Translations under genes and position numbers: made by a program
Assembly (NCBI RefSeq): GCF_015624425.1
Contig: NZ_CP049919.1
Location: 310,001-374,000 of the forward strand
DNA: 64,000 bases
Direction: 5' to 3'
DNA from: Roseateles sp. DAIF2
GTDB lineage: Bacteria > Pseudomonadota > Gammaproteobacteria > Burkholderiales > Burkholderiaceae_C
Shown: positions 17,936 to 26,407 of the stretch, in pieces
Layout: every line of letters begins with the position of its first letter
How positions within the stretch are numbered: the stretch's first letter is position 1
The notes under the pieces: generated by a model
What the model saw: the letters and a program-made list of their open reading frames with translations, nothing else
Databases searched by the model: none
What the model was told of the DNA's origin: nothing

Positions 17936-18385
17936 TCAGGCCACCGGCAGCTTGCGAAAGCCGACGGCCATGCGGTTCCAGGCATTGATCAGCGCGATCG
18001 CCGCGCTCAGGTCAACCCGCTCCTTCTCATCGAACTGCGCGGCCAGCAGCGCATAGTCGGCATCCGGCGCATGGGTCTGGGGCAGCAGGGTCAGGGCCTC
18101 GGTCCAGGCCAGCGCGGCGCGTTCGCGCGGCGTAAAGAAGAGCGTCTCGCGCCAGACCGCAACGGCATAAAGCCGGCGCTCGGTCTCGCCCTTCCGGCGC
18201 GCGTCGGTGCTGTGCAGGTCGACGCAGAAGGCGCAGCCGTTCAGCTGCGAGGCGCGCAGCTTGACCAGGTCCAGCAGCAGCGGCTCCAGGCCCAGCCTGC
18301 CGACCGCGGCATCCAGCGCGATCAGCGCCTTCACGGCCTCGGGCGAGGCTTTGTAAAAATCGATCCGGGCGTACTTCTGTTCCAT
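17936..18385 (-). CDS. Carboxymuconolactone decarboxylase family protein, AhpD-like
   Basis: A 149-residue all-helical protein of the CMD/AhpD family. It carries the redox motif CAFCVDLH (Cys51, Cys54, His58), the proton-relay arrangement of alkylhydroperoxidase AhpD-like enzymes, within the typical KLRASQLNGCAFC block. It probably reduces peroxides or protects against them. The start at 18385 begins the family-typical MEQKYARIDFYKASP segment. It is divergent from a MocR regulator whose start is about 100 bases away. This AhpD-MocR pairing is common in proteobacteria. Confidence 0.9.
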   Translation of the reverse strand: MEQKYARIDFYKASPEAVKALIALDAAVGRLGLEPLLLDLVKLRASQLNGCAFCVDLHSTDARRKGETERRLYAVAVWRETLFFTPRERAALAWTEALTLLPQTHAPDADYALLAAQFDEKERVDLSAAIALINAWNRMAVGFRKLPVA

Positions 18386-18483
18386 GTTCAGGCTGCGTCG
18401 TGGAATGGGGGGATGGAGCCACTGTAGGAGCGGCCCGGCCGCGTCGCGGAGGCCAATCCGCGGCATTTCCAGGAGTCCAGTCG

Positions 18484-19932
18484 TTGGAGCTGCATCTCGT
18501 CGTCGATCCCGGCCAGGCCGATCTGGTCGGCCAGCTCTGCCGCCAGATCCGCGGGCTGATCCGCGGCGGCCACCTCGCCGCGGGTGAGCGCCTGCCGCCG
18601 ACGCGGCTGCTGGCCGCGCAGCTGGGCCTGTCGCGCAAGACCGTGGCCGAGGCCTATGCGCGCCTGGCCTACGAGCGCCTGCTGGAGGGCCGGCCGGGCA
18701 GCGGCACCTTCGTGGCCCGAGCCGCGCCGCCGCCGGCCGAGCCACGGCCATCGCTCGCGTCGGAGAGCGGTGCGGACGCGCGCATCGCGCGATGGCGTGC
18801 CCTGACGCTGCCGCTGCGTCATCCGGCGCCGCAGGGCGGCGCGCGCTACGAGTACATCGGCGGCGCGCCGGAGCCGCGCCTGTTCCCGCATGAGGCCTGG
18901 CGCCGCTGCATGCAGCATGGGCTGCGCCAGGACGCGGCGCGGTCGCGCGGGCAATACGGCCCGGCCGAGGGCCTGCCCGAGTTGCGCGAGGCGATCGCGC
19001 GGCACCTGGCCTTCGCGCGCGGCGTGCGGGCCGAGGCGAGCGAGGTGCTGGTCACCAACGGTGCGCAGCAGGCGCTGGACCTGCTGGCGCGGGTGCTGGT
19101 GGAGCCGGGCTGCACGGTGGCGGTCGAGGAGCCCGGCTATCTGCAGGCGCGGCTGCTGCTGCAGGCGCAGGGCGCGCGCGTCGTCGGCGTGCCGGTCGAT
19201 GCCGAGGGCCTGATCGTCGAGCGCATCCCGGCCGAGGCGCGGCTGATCTATGTGACACCGGCACACCAGTTCCCGTTGGGCATGCCGATGAGTCCGGCGC
19301 GGCGCCGCGCCCTGCTGGCCCATGCGCAGCGCCATGGCGCGATCCTGGTCGAGGACGACTACGACAGCGAGTTCCGCTACGAGGGCCGGCCCACCGATTC
19401 GCTGCAGGGCCTGGACGAGCAGGGGCGGGTGGCCTTCGTCGGCAGCTTTTCCAAGACCCTGTCGCCGAGCCTGCGGCTGGGCTACCTGGTCGCGCCGCGG
19501 CCGCTGATCGAGGCCGTGGCCAATGCCAAGCATCTGGCCGACTGGCACAGCCCGCTGCCGGCGCAATGGGCGCTGGCCCGCTTCATCGCCGAGGGCGAGC
19601 TGCGCAAGCACATCGGCCGCTGCCACCAGGCCTATGCGCGGCGCCGCGCGCTGCTGCTGGAACAGCTGGCCGGGCCGTTGGCTCCCTGGTTCGAGGCGGT
19701 GCCAATCGAGGCCGGGTTTCACATGGCCGCGCTGGCGTGCCGGCCGCTGGACATGGCGGCGCTGCTGAGCCTGGCGCGGCGTGTCGAGGTGGGGCTGTAC
19801 CCGCTCGACGTGTTCTATGCCGAGGGGGCACCGCGTCAGGGGCTGGTGCTGGGCTTCGGCGCGATCGAGGCGCTGGACATCCCGCCCTCGCTGGAGCGGG
19901 TGCGCGAGGTGCTGCTGCAGCTGGACGGCTAG
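18484..19932 (+). CDS. MocR-family regulator (GntR HTH fused to aminotransferase), TTG start
   Basis: A 482-residue fusion regulator. The N-terminal GntR winged helix spans about residues 10-80 (GERLPPTRLLAAQLGLSRKT), followed by a fold-type I aminotransferase domain. The PLP lysine is in GSFSKTLSPSLR (Lys324). The TTG at 18484 is chosen because AGGAG lies eight bases before it and it places the helix correctly. An ATG at 18400 would add 28 residues lacking family character. MocR proteins sense PLP-linked ligands and commonly activate a divergent gene, here the AhpD-like protein. Confidence 0.88.
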   Translation: MELHLVVDPGQADLVGQLCRQIRGLIRGGHLAAGERLPPTRLLAAQLGLSRKTVAEAYARLAYERLLEGRPGSGTFVARAAPPPAEPRPSLASESGADARIARWRALTLPLRHPAPQGGARYEYIGGAPEPRLFPHEAWRRCMQHGLRQDAARSRGQYGPAEGLPELREAIARHLAFARGVRAEASEVLVTNGAQQALDLLARVLVEPGCTVAVEEPGYLQARLLLQAQGARVVGVPVDAEGLIVERIPAEARLIYVTPAHQFPLGMPMSPARRRALLAHAQRHGAILVEDDYDSEFRYEGRPTDSLQGLDEQGRVAFVGSFSKTLSPSLRLGYLVAPRPLIEAVANAKHLADWHSPLPAQWALARFIAEGELRKHIGRCHQAYARRRALLLEQLAGPLAPWFEAVPIEAGFHMAALACRPLDMAALLSLARRVEVGLYPLDVFYAEGAPRQGLVLGFGAIEALDIPPSLERVREVLLQLDG

Positions 19933-20940
19933 TCAGCGCCGCTCGACCACCAGCGGTTGCAGCGCCAGCTCGCCGCGCAGCCGCTCGGCCGCCTGGCGCG
20001 CGTCCTCGCGGCTGCTGTAGGGGCCGGCCTGCAGGCGGTGCAGGCCCTTGTCGCGCACGACGGCCAGCAGCGGCGCCAGCCAGTCCAGCCGCGCCAGCAC
20101 CTGCTGGCGCATCGCCTCGGCGCCGTCCAGCCGGCCATAGGCGCCCAGCTGGACCCAGAAGCCGGCGGCGATCTTGGCCTGGGTCTGCGGCGCCGGCGCT
20201 GCAGCCGGTTCGGCGGCGGGCGGCGGCGCCACGTTGGCGGTGGTGGTCGGCTCGGGTGCGCCGGGGGCGGCGCTAGCCACATAGACCGGCGGCGGCTCGG
20301 CGGCCGGCAGCGGCGCGGCCTCGGGGCTACCGTTGCCGCGCATCCAGGCGCCGGTGCGGATGTCCTCGTAGGTCAGGCGCTCCAGCTCCACCGGCGCGAC
20401 GCCGCGCAGCAGGTCCAGCTTCAGCGCGGCGGTGTAGCTCAGGTCGATGATGCGGCCGGCATGGAAGGGACCGCGGTCGTTGACGCGCACGATCACCTCG
20501 CGGCCGTTCTTCGGGTTGCGCACGCGGGCGTAGCTCGGGATCGGCATGGTCGGGTGCGCGGCCGTCATCGCGTACATGTTGTAGACCTCGCCGCTGGAGG
20601 TCGGCCGGCCGTGGAATTTGCGGCCGTACCAGGAGGCCAGGCCGCGCTCGACCAGCGGGGCGTCCTCGGTCATCGGCTGGTAGCGCTGGCCCAGCACCTC
20701 GTAGGGCTTGTTGGGGCCGCCCTTGCGGATGTTCTCCAGCCGGGGCAGGGCGTCGGGCACCTTGTGCAGGTCGGGCGGGATCACCGCGTCGGGGCCGTCC
20801 CGGTCCGGCCAGCCGCCGGCCGGCCGCGAGGGCAGGGTCGGCGATGAGGTCTGCTGCGGCGCACGCGAGGCGCAACCGGCCAGCAGGGCGGCCAGCAGCG
20901 CCAGCGAGATCAGGGACAGGGGCTTGTTGTGCTGCGACAT
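19933..20940 (-). CDS. rlpA: RlpA septal lytic transglycosylase, lipoprotein with SPOR domain
   Basis: A 335-residue outer-membrane lipoprotein that cleaves glycan strands lacking stem peptides at the septum. The signal ends in LLAGC (lipidated Cys about 22). Next come the double-psi beta-barrel catalytic domain (LASWYGRKFHGRPTSSGE to VNDRGPFHAGRIIDLS, about 105-190), a proline/alanine-rich linker, and a C-terminal SPOR domain (about 262-335, GFWVQLGAYGR) that binds denuded septal peptidoglycan. The start at 20940 places the signal peptide at the N-terminus. It is convergent with the MocR gene; the two are adjacent without overlap. Confidence 0.95.
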   Translation of the reverse strand: MSQHNKPLSLISLALLAALLAGCASRAPQQTSSPTLPSRPAGGWPDRDGPDAVIPPDLHKVPDALPRLENIRKGGPNKPYEVLGQRYQPMTEDAPLVERGLASWYGRKFHGRPTSSGEVYNMYAMTAAHPTMPIPSYARVRNPKNGREVIVRVNDRGPFHAGRIIDLSYTAALKLDLLRGVAPVELERLTYEDIRTGAWMRGNGSPEAAPLPAAEPPPVYVASAAPGAPEPTTTANVAPPPAAEPAAAPAPQTQAKIAAGFWVQLGAYGRLDGAEAMRQQVLARLDWLAPLLAVVRDKGLHRLQAGPYSSREDARQAAERLRGELALQPLVVERR

Positions 20941-21070
20941 CGGCCGCGATGGTAGCCGCTCGGCCGCGCTCCCGAGCGGCCGGAAACCAAGGGATACGTA
21001 CGCAAAGACCGAGAGCCGCGCCGGGTCGGTCTTGGCTATGCTGCGGCGTCCCCACTGCGCCTTTGTCGCC

Positions 21071-21775
21071 ATGAGCATCACCGACTTTGTCTTCGCCCCT
21101 CAGGTCCAGCCCAGCGTCGCGGTGCGCGGCAGCCGGCAGCGCTATGCGGTGCAGCGCATCTTCTGCGTCGGCCGCAACTACGCGGCCCATGCGCGCGAGA
21201 TGGGCGGCAACCCCGACCGCGAGCCGCCGTTCTACTTCACCAAACCGGCCAATGCGCTGCTGCCTTCGGGCTCGGTGATGGCCTATCCGCCCGGCACGCA
21301 GAACCTGCACTACGAGATGGAGCTGGTGGTCGCGATCGGTGCGCCGGTGTTCAGGGTCACGCCCCAGGCCGCCGGCGCGGCCGTCTGGGGCTATGCCGCG
21401 GGCCTGGACATGACGCGCCGCGACCTGCAGGCCGAGGCCAAGGCCGCCGGCCGGCCCTGGGACACCGCCAAGGGCTTCGAGAACTCGGCCGTCATCACCG
21501 AGCTGGTGCCGCTGGCCGAGACCGGCGAGCTGAAGGCCGGCGCGATCACCCTGGCGGTCAATGGCAGCGAGAAGCAGCGCGGCGACCTGTCGGACATGAT
21601 CTGGAGCGTGCCCGAGATCATCGCCAACCTGTCGCAGTTCTATCACCTGCAGCCGGGCGACCTGATCTACACCGGCACGCCCGAGGGCGTCGGCGCGGTG
21701 AAGCCGGGCGACCGCCTCAGCGGCCGCATCGAGGGTCTGGGCGAACTGAGCCTGGAGATCGGCGCTGCTGACTGA
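21071..21775 (+). CDS. Fumarylacetoacetate hydrolase family protein
   Basis: A 234-residue FAH-family hydrolase. The metal-binding and catalytic blocks are present: FCVGRNYAAHA, YFTKPANALLPSG, HYEMELVVAIG with metal glutamates, GYAAGLDMTRRDLQ, KGFENSAV and YTGTPEGVG. The size fits the fumarylpyruvate hydrolase / acylpyruvase (YcgM/FAHD1) group, which cleaves C-C bonds in acylpyruvates or decarboxylates oxaloacetate. No aromatic-degradation genes are adjacent, so the physiological substrate is open. It is divergent from rlpA (130 bases). Confidence 0.9.
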   Translation: MSITDFVFAPQVQPSVAVRGSRQRYAVQRIFCVGRNYAAHAREMGGNPDREPPFYFTKPANALLPSGSVMAYPPGTQNLHYEMELVVAIGAPVFRVTPQAAGAAVWGYAAGLDMTRRDLQAEAKAAGRPWDTAKGFENSAVITELVPLAETGELKAGAITLAVNGSEKQRGDLSDMIWSVPEIIANLSQFYHLQPGDLIYTGTPEGVGAVKPGDRLSGRIEGLGELSLEIGAAD

Positions 21776-21845
21776 ACGACAGACTTGACGCGCACGGCCG
21801 CGAGGCCGAGCATCGCCCTTCTGTGCCATGCACAGGGAGGTGGTC

Positions 21846-23276
21846 ATGGAACTCAGCTCCCCGTCGGCCGCCGCCGGCCGCAGCTACCGGGACCTGCCCG
21901 GCCCGCGCGGCATTCCGCTGCTGGGCAATGCGCTGCAGATCGAATCGGCCCGCTTTCACCAGCAGCTGGAGCATTGGGCCGCGATCCATGGCCCGCTGTA
22001 CCGGCTGCAGCTGGGCGACCGGCGCGCGGTGGTGGTCGGCGAGCACCAGGCGGTGGCCGCGATCCTGCGCGACCGCCCCGAGGGCTATCGCCGCACCACC
22101 AAGCTGGAGGCGGTCTGGCGCGAGATGGGCCTGCCGGTCGGCGTGTTCGGCGCCCATGGCGAGGCCTGGGCGCGCCAGCGCCGCATGGTGATGGCCGGCT
22201 TCGACCCGGGCCATGTGCGCGAGTATTTCCCGGCGATGCAGCGGGTGGCGGCGCGCCTGGCCGCGCGCTGGCGCCTGGCCGCGCGGGTGGAGCGCTCGAT
22301 CGACCTGCAGGCCGACCTGATGCGCTACACGGTGGACACGATCGCTGGCCTGGCCTTCGGCACCGAGGTCAACACGCTGGCGCCGGAGGCGGGCGAGGAG
22401 GTGATCCAGCGCCATCTGGACAAGATCTTCCCGGCGTTGCTGGCGCGCGTGCTGGCGCCGCTGCCGCTGTGGCGCTGGTGGCCCAGCCGGGCGGACCGCG
22501 AGCTGGCCGGCAGCATCGAGGCGGTCAACACCGCGGTGGCCAGCTTCATCGCGCGTTCGCGCGCCCGGCTGATGGCCGAGCCTTCGCGGCGCGCGCGGCC
22601 GACCCATCTGCTGGAGGCGATGCTGGTCGCGGCCGACCAGCCGGACAGCGGGGTCGACGACGATCAGGTCGCCGGCAATGTGCTGACCATGCTGCTGGCC
22701 GGCGAGGACACCACCGCCAACACCCTGGCCTGGCTGATCTATCTGCTGTGGCGCCATCCGGTGGCGCTGGCGCGGGTGCAGGCCGAGCTGCTGGACGGCG
22801 CGCCGCAGGCGGAGCAGACCGGCCAGGAGCAGCTCGCCGGTCTGGCCTATCTGGACGCCTGCATCCAGGAGACGATGCGGCTCAAGCCGGTGGCGCCGAT
22901 CCTGGCGTTGCAGGCCCTGCAGGAGCGCCGCATCGGCGATCTGCATATCGAGGCCGGCACCGTGGTGCTCTGCCTGCTGCGCCACGACAGCGTCGACGAG
23001 GCGCAGGTGCCGCGGCCCCAGGCCTTCGAACCCGAGCGCTGGCTGGACGGCACGAGTGCCGCGGCGCTGCGGCACCTGGCGATGCCCTTCGGCGCCGGGC
23101 CGCGCATCTGCCCGGGGCGCTACCTGGCGATCCTGGAAATCAAGCTGGCGATGGCGATGCTGCTGGGCCGCTTCGAGATCCTGGCGGTCGACACGCCGGA
23201 GGGTGGCGAGGCCGCGGAACGCCTGGTCTTCACGATGGCGCCCACCAGCCTGGGCATGCGGCTGCGCGAACGCTGA
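21846..23276 (+). CDS. Cytochrome P450
   Basis: A 476-residue P450 monooxygenase with all diagnostic sites: I-helix AGEDTTANT for oxygen activation, K-helix ETMRLKP (ExxR), the FEPERW region, and the heme loop FGAGPRICPGR with Cys422 as the thiolate ligand. The N-terminus has a proline-rich LPGPRGIPLLGN hinge but no membrane anchor, so it is probably soluble. The longer size and hinge resemble CYP110/eukaryote-like bacterial P450s rather than short CYP1xx enzymes. The start at 21846 follows GGGAGG at ideal spacing. No ferredoxin or reductase gene is adjacent. Substrate unknown. Confidence 0.93.
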   Translation: MELSSPSAAAGRSYRDLPGPRGIPLLGNALQIESARFHQQLEHWAAIHGPLYRLQLGDRRAVVVGEHQAVAAILRDRPEGYRRTTKLEAVWREMGLPVGVFGAHGEAWARQRRMVMAGFDPGHVREYFPAMQRVAARLAARWRLAARVERSIDLQADLMRYTVDTIAGLAFGTEVNTLAPEAGEEVIQRHLDKIFPALLARVLAPLPLWRWWPSRADRELAGSIEAVNTAVASFIARSRARLMAEPSRRARPTHLLEAMLVAADQPDSGVDDDQVAGNVLTMLLAGEDTTANTLAWLIYLLWRHPVALARVQAELLDGAPQAEQTGQEQLAGLAYLDACIQETMRLKPVAPILALQALQERRIGDLHIEAGTVVLCLLRHDSVDEAQVPRPQAFEPERWLDGTSAAALRHLAMPFGAGPRICPGRYLAILEIKLAMAMLLGRFEILAVDTPEGGEAAERLVFTMAPTSLGMRLRER

Positions 23277-23325
23277 ACTGGCCGACAATGGCGGCCGTCG
23301 TCCCGCCTTCACCTCTGCAGCCCCC

Positions 23326-24204
23326 ATGTTCGACCACAACGAGACCCTGGAAGAAGCCCGCGCCCGCAATATCCGCGAGGCGCTGATCGAAGACATCGGC
23401 GTGGCCGACTGGACCGCGCGGCTGGTGCCGGCCGGGCGCCGCGTCCGGGCGCAGGTGCGGGTGCGTGACGAGGCCGCGGTGCTGTGCGGGCGCGACTGGT
23501 TCGAGGGCGTGTTCGCCGCGCTGGACGCGACGGCCCGCATCGACTGGCGCTATGCCGAGGGCGCGCGCATGGCGGCCGACACCCTGGTCTGCGAGATCGA
23601 GGCCGACGGCCGCGCGCTGCTGTCCGCCGAGCGCCCGGCGCTGAACTTCCTGCAGCTGCTGTCCGGCACCGCGACGATCACCCGCGCCCATGCGGATGCG
23701 GTCGAGGGCGCCAGCCCCAACCCACGCGGCTGCGCCGTACTGGACACGCGCAAGACCCTGCCGGGCCTGCGCCTGGCGCAGAAATACGCGGTGCGCGTCG
23801 GCGGCGGCGCCAACCAGCGCCTGGCGCTCTACGCCGGCATCCTGATCAAGGAGAACCATATCGCCGCGGCTGGCGGCGTGGCCGCGGCGCTGCGCGCCGC
23901 GCAGGCGCTGAACGCCGGCGTCGACATCCAGATCGAGGTCGAGAGCCTGGCCGAGCTGAGCGAGGCGCTGGAGGCCGGCGCCACCAGCGTGCTGCTGGAC
24001 AACTTCGACGAGGCGATGATGAAGGAGGCGGTGGCGCTGAACGCCGCGCGCGGCGGCGCGGCGCTGCTGGAGGTCTCGGGCGGCGTCGCGCTGGAGCAGC
24101 TGCGCTGGATCGCTGCCACCGGGGTGGACCGCATCTCGATCGGCCGCCTGACCAAGGATGTCCGGGCGGTCGACTATTCGATGCGGGTGCTGGGTCCCGT
24201 TTAG
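23326..24204 (+). CDS. nadC: Nicotinate-nucleotide pyrophosphorylase (carboxylating)
   Basis: A 292-residue type II phosphoribosyltransferase that converts quinolinate + PRPP to nicotinate mononucleotide + CO2 in NAD biosynthesis. Conserved blocks: LLSGTATIT, DTRKTLPGLRLAQKYAV with the quinolinate-binding Arg/Lys, GGGANQR.AL, IEVESL, LLDNF and the C-terminal SGGV...GVDRISIG phosphate site. Length is standard. It starts 49 bases after the P450 and ends with a 4-base overlap with the convergent PEP-CTERM phosphodiesterase gene. Confidence 0.96.
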   Translation: MFDHNETLEEARARNIREALIEDIGVADWTARLVPAGRRVRAQVRVRDEAAVLCGRDWFEGVFAALDATARIDWRYAEGARMAADTLVCEIEADGRALLSAERPALNFLQLLSGTATITRAHADAVEGASPNPRGCAVLDTRKTLPGLRLAQKYAVRVGGGANQRLALYAGILIKENHIAAAGGVAAALRAAQALNAGVDIQIEVESLAELSEALEAGATSVLLDNFDEAMMKEAVALNAARGGAALLEVSGGVALEQLRWIAATGVDRISIGRLTKDVRAVDYSMRVLGPV

Positions 24205-25247
24205 GCCATCGTCTTGCGGCGGCGGCGCGCGACCAGGCCCACGACGGCCAGGCCGCCCAGCATCAGCGCATAGCTCTCGGGCTCTGGCACCGCGGCCAGC
24301 AGTTCGGCGCGGGCGTTGTAGGCCAGGTCGGTGTAGTTGCTGAACACGCCGTCCATGCCCCAGCCGAGATACTTGCCGTATTGCGCCGCGGCCGGCTCCG
24401 GATTGGCCTGGGCGAAGGTGTAGCCGTGCACCAGCAGGCCGGCCGCGTGGGCCGCCGCGATATAGGCCTGGTTGACCGCATTGGCGCCGCCGGCGGTGAT
24501 CGAGGGGCCGATGCCGTTGACCCATTTGGCGATGTCGCTGAAGGAGGCGCTGGCCGTATTGCCCAGGAACACCTCCTGGATGCTCATGCCCAGCGCATCC
24601 TGCTTGGCGCGGAGGCTCTTCAGGGTGTCCAGGCTGAAGGACTGGATGAAGACCTTGTCGCTGGACCTGCCGTAGCCGAAGGCCTGCAGCGAGGCCAGGA
24701 TCTTGTCCTCCATGGCCGGGGCGGCGATCTTGGCCTCGGGGTAGATGCCGATCGTGCGGCCGGTCAGCGCGCCCTGCGACTTGGCCAGGGCCAGCACCTC
24801 GTCGAAGGTGGGGATGCGCAGCGGGTTCGCCGAGCTGGGCGTGAAGCCCGGATAGCTGGTCTTGGCGGTGCCGGTGGGCTTGACGGTCAGCTGCTTGATC
24901 TCGGCCAGCGTGTAGTCCGAGACCTTGTAGCCGCCGTTGCGCGCGCCCAGCTTGCTGGCCACATCGGTGGTGCGGTTCAAGGTGGTGTCGTGCATCGCGA
25001 CCAGATGGCCGTCCTTGCTCAGCTGCAGATCGGGCTCGATGTAGTCGGCGCCCATCCTGATCGCCAGCTCGTAGCCGGCCAGCGTGTGTTCGGGCAGGTA
25101 GCCGCTGGCGCCGCGGTGCGCGATCACCAGCGGGGCCTGGCCGTGCAGGGTCTTCAGCGCGTCGGCGCTGGCGGGCAGGGCGGCGGCGGCCAGCAGCAGG
25201 GCGGCCAGGGCCGGCGGGGCGAAGCGGGGGCGGAAGGAGGCGGTCAT
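24201..25247 (-). CDS. Glycerophosphodiester phosphodiesterase with PEP-CTERM tail
   Basis: A 348-residue exported phosphodiesterase. A signal peptide spans residues 1-29 ([18 protein letters not shown]). The GDPD catalytic set is present: His44-Arg45 (IAHRGASG), Glu53, Glu71/Asp73 (IEPDLQLSKDG) and His86. It hydrolyses glycerophosphodiesters to glycerol-3-phosphate and an alcohol. The end is a full PEP-CTERM signal: VPEP, a hydrophobic helix (YALMLGGLAVVGLVA), then RRRRK. This marks it for exosortase-type processing and surface sorting. No exosortase gene is in the window. The tail is directly continuous with the enzyme domain. Confidence 0.93.
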   Translation of the reverse strand: MTASFRPRFAPPALAALLLAAAALPASADALKTLHGQAPLVIAHRGASGYLPEHTLAGYELAIRMGADYIEPDLQLSKDGHLVAMHDTTLNRTTDVASKLGARNGGYKVSDYTLAEIKQLTVKPTGTAKTSYPGFTPSSANPLRIPTFDEVLALAKSQGALTGRTIGIYPEAKIAAPAMEDKILASLQAFGYGRSSDKVFIQSFSLDTLKSLRAKQDALGMSIQEVFLGNTASASFSDIAKWVNGIGPSITAGGANAVNQAYIAAAHAAGLLVHGYTFAQANPEPAAAQYGKYLGWGMDGVFSNYTDLAYNARAELLAAVPEPESYALMLGGLAVVGLVARRRRKTMA

Positions 25248-25371
25248 GCGAGGATCCTTGTCGGTCTTGGGGGAGGGAATGCGGCCCGCAATCTAGGCCG
25301 GGCCGGTGACGCGGCCGCCATCGGCGCATGGGCCGAACGGCATCCCCCGCGTGCGCGCTGCGCGCGCCGCC

Positions 25372-26289
25372 TCAACTTCCCTCTGCCGCCTGCCTGAACT
25401 CCTGCGCCAGTTGGTCGATGAACAGCCGCGTGCGTGCCGGCAGGAAGCGCCGCGAGGGGAAGACCAGCTGGATCGGCGCGATGTCGCCGCGCCAGTCGGG
25501 CAGCAGCTCGACCAGGCGGCCCTCGGCCATCTCGCGGCGTACATCCCAGATCGAGCGCCGCATCACGCCCAGGCCGGCCAGGCCCCAGTCGTTGGCCAGC
25601 TCGCCGTTGTCGCAGGACAGGCGCCCGCCGACCCGCACCAGGGTCGGCGCGGCGGCCCGCGGCGCGTCGCGGCGCCAGAAGCTCCATTCGCTCTCGGTCG
25701 CGCCCTGGCGGGCGACGACGATGCATTGGTGGCCGGCCAGGTCCTCGGGGCGCGCGGGCCGGCCGTGGCGGGCCAGGTACTCGGGCGTGGCGCAGACGAT
25801 GCGGCGGTTGTCGGCCAGGTGCCGCGCCACCAGGCGCGAGTCCGGCGGGCCGCCGATGCGCACCGCGCAGTCGTAGCCGCCCTCCAGCAGGTCGACCAGG
25901 GTGTCGCTCAGCGAGAGCTGCACCGTGACCGCCGGATGCGCGGCCGCGAAGCGCGCCAGCGCCGGCCCGATCCAGCGCCGCCCCAGCGCCACCGGGGAGC
26001 TGACCCGCAGCAGGCCCTGCGCCTGCTGGCGGCCGCGGCCGATCGCGGCCTCGGCCTCGTCGACCTGGGCCAGGATGGCCAAGCATTGCTCGAAGTAGAT
26101 CGCGCCCTCCTCGGTCAGCGCGAGCCGGCGCGAGTTGCGCTGCAGCAGCCGCGCGCCCAGCTCGGCCTCCAGCCGCGCCAGCCGTTTGCTGCCCACCGCC
26201 GGCGAAAAGCCCAGCACCCGTCCGGCAGCGGACAGGCTGCCGGCCTGCACGGTCTGGACGAACAAACGCATATCGGCCAGCTCGGCCAT
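25372..26289 (-). CDS. LysR-family regulator of the divergent MFS/SDR operon
   Basis: A 305-residue LysR regulator: HTH at residues 2-62 (SLSAAGRVLGFSPAVGSKRL) and an effector-binding domain. The start at 26289 gives the standard N-terminus MAELADMRLFVQTV; an upstream in-frame ATG adds 17 residues that fall in the AT-rich promoter gap. It is divergent from an MFS exporter and SDR pair, with a pair of inverted AT-rich arms between them (26312-26361). It probably regulates that operon in response to the exported or modified compound. Confidence 0.9.
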   Translation of the reverse strand: MAELADMRLFVQTVQAGSLSAAGRVLGFSPAVGSKRLARLEAELGARLLQRNSRRLALTEEGAIYFEQCLAILAQVDEAEAAIGRGRQQAQGLLRVSSPVALGRRWIGPALARFAAAHPAVTVQLSLSDTLVDLLEGGYDCAVRIGGPPDSRLVARHLADNRRIVCATPEYLARHGRPARPEDLAGHQCIVVARQGATESEWSFWRRDAPRAAAPTLVRVGGRLSCDNGELANDWGLAGLGVMRRSIWDVRREMAEGRLVELLPDWRGDIAPIQLVFPSRRFLPARTRLFIDQLAQEFRQAAEGS

Positions 26290-26311
26290 GCTCGACTCCC
26301 GGTGATCTATT

Positions 26312-26361
26312 CCAAATTGGAGAAGCTGCTTGTGCAGCAAGGCGGATTCTCAATTATTTGG
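26312..26361. promoter_or_regulatory. Candidate LysR operator: paired inverted arms
   Basis: CCAAATTGGAGAA (26312-26324) and TTCTCAATTATTTGG (26347-26361) are near inverted copies separated by about 22 bases in the divergent LysR-MFS gap. The spacing suits a LysR tetramer covering a recognition site and an activation site. The first arm itself contains the palindrome CCAAATTGG. Support is symmetry and position only. Confidence 0.45.
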
Positions 26362-26407
26362 GAAAAGAAGACAGTGGCGCTCATTCAGACCACCGGAATG
26401 CCATCCC

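Noticed and set aside
20327..21847. A 506-codon minus-strand frame over rlpA and the FAA hydrolase
   Set aside because: It runs antisense to the FAA hydrolase and out of frame with rlpA, both of which have clear motifs.
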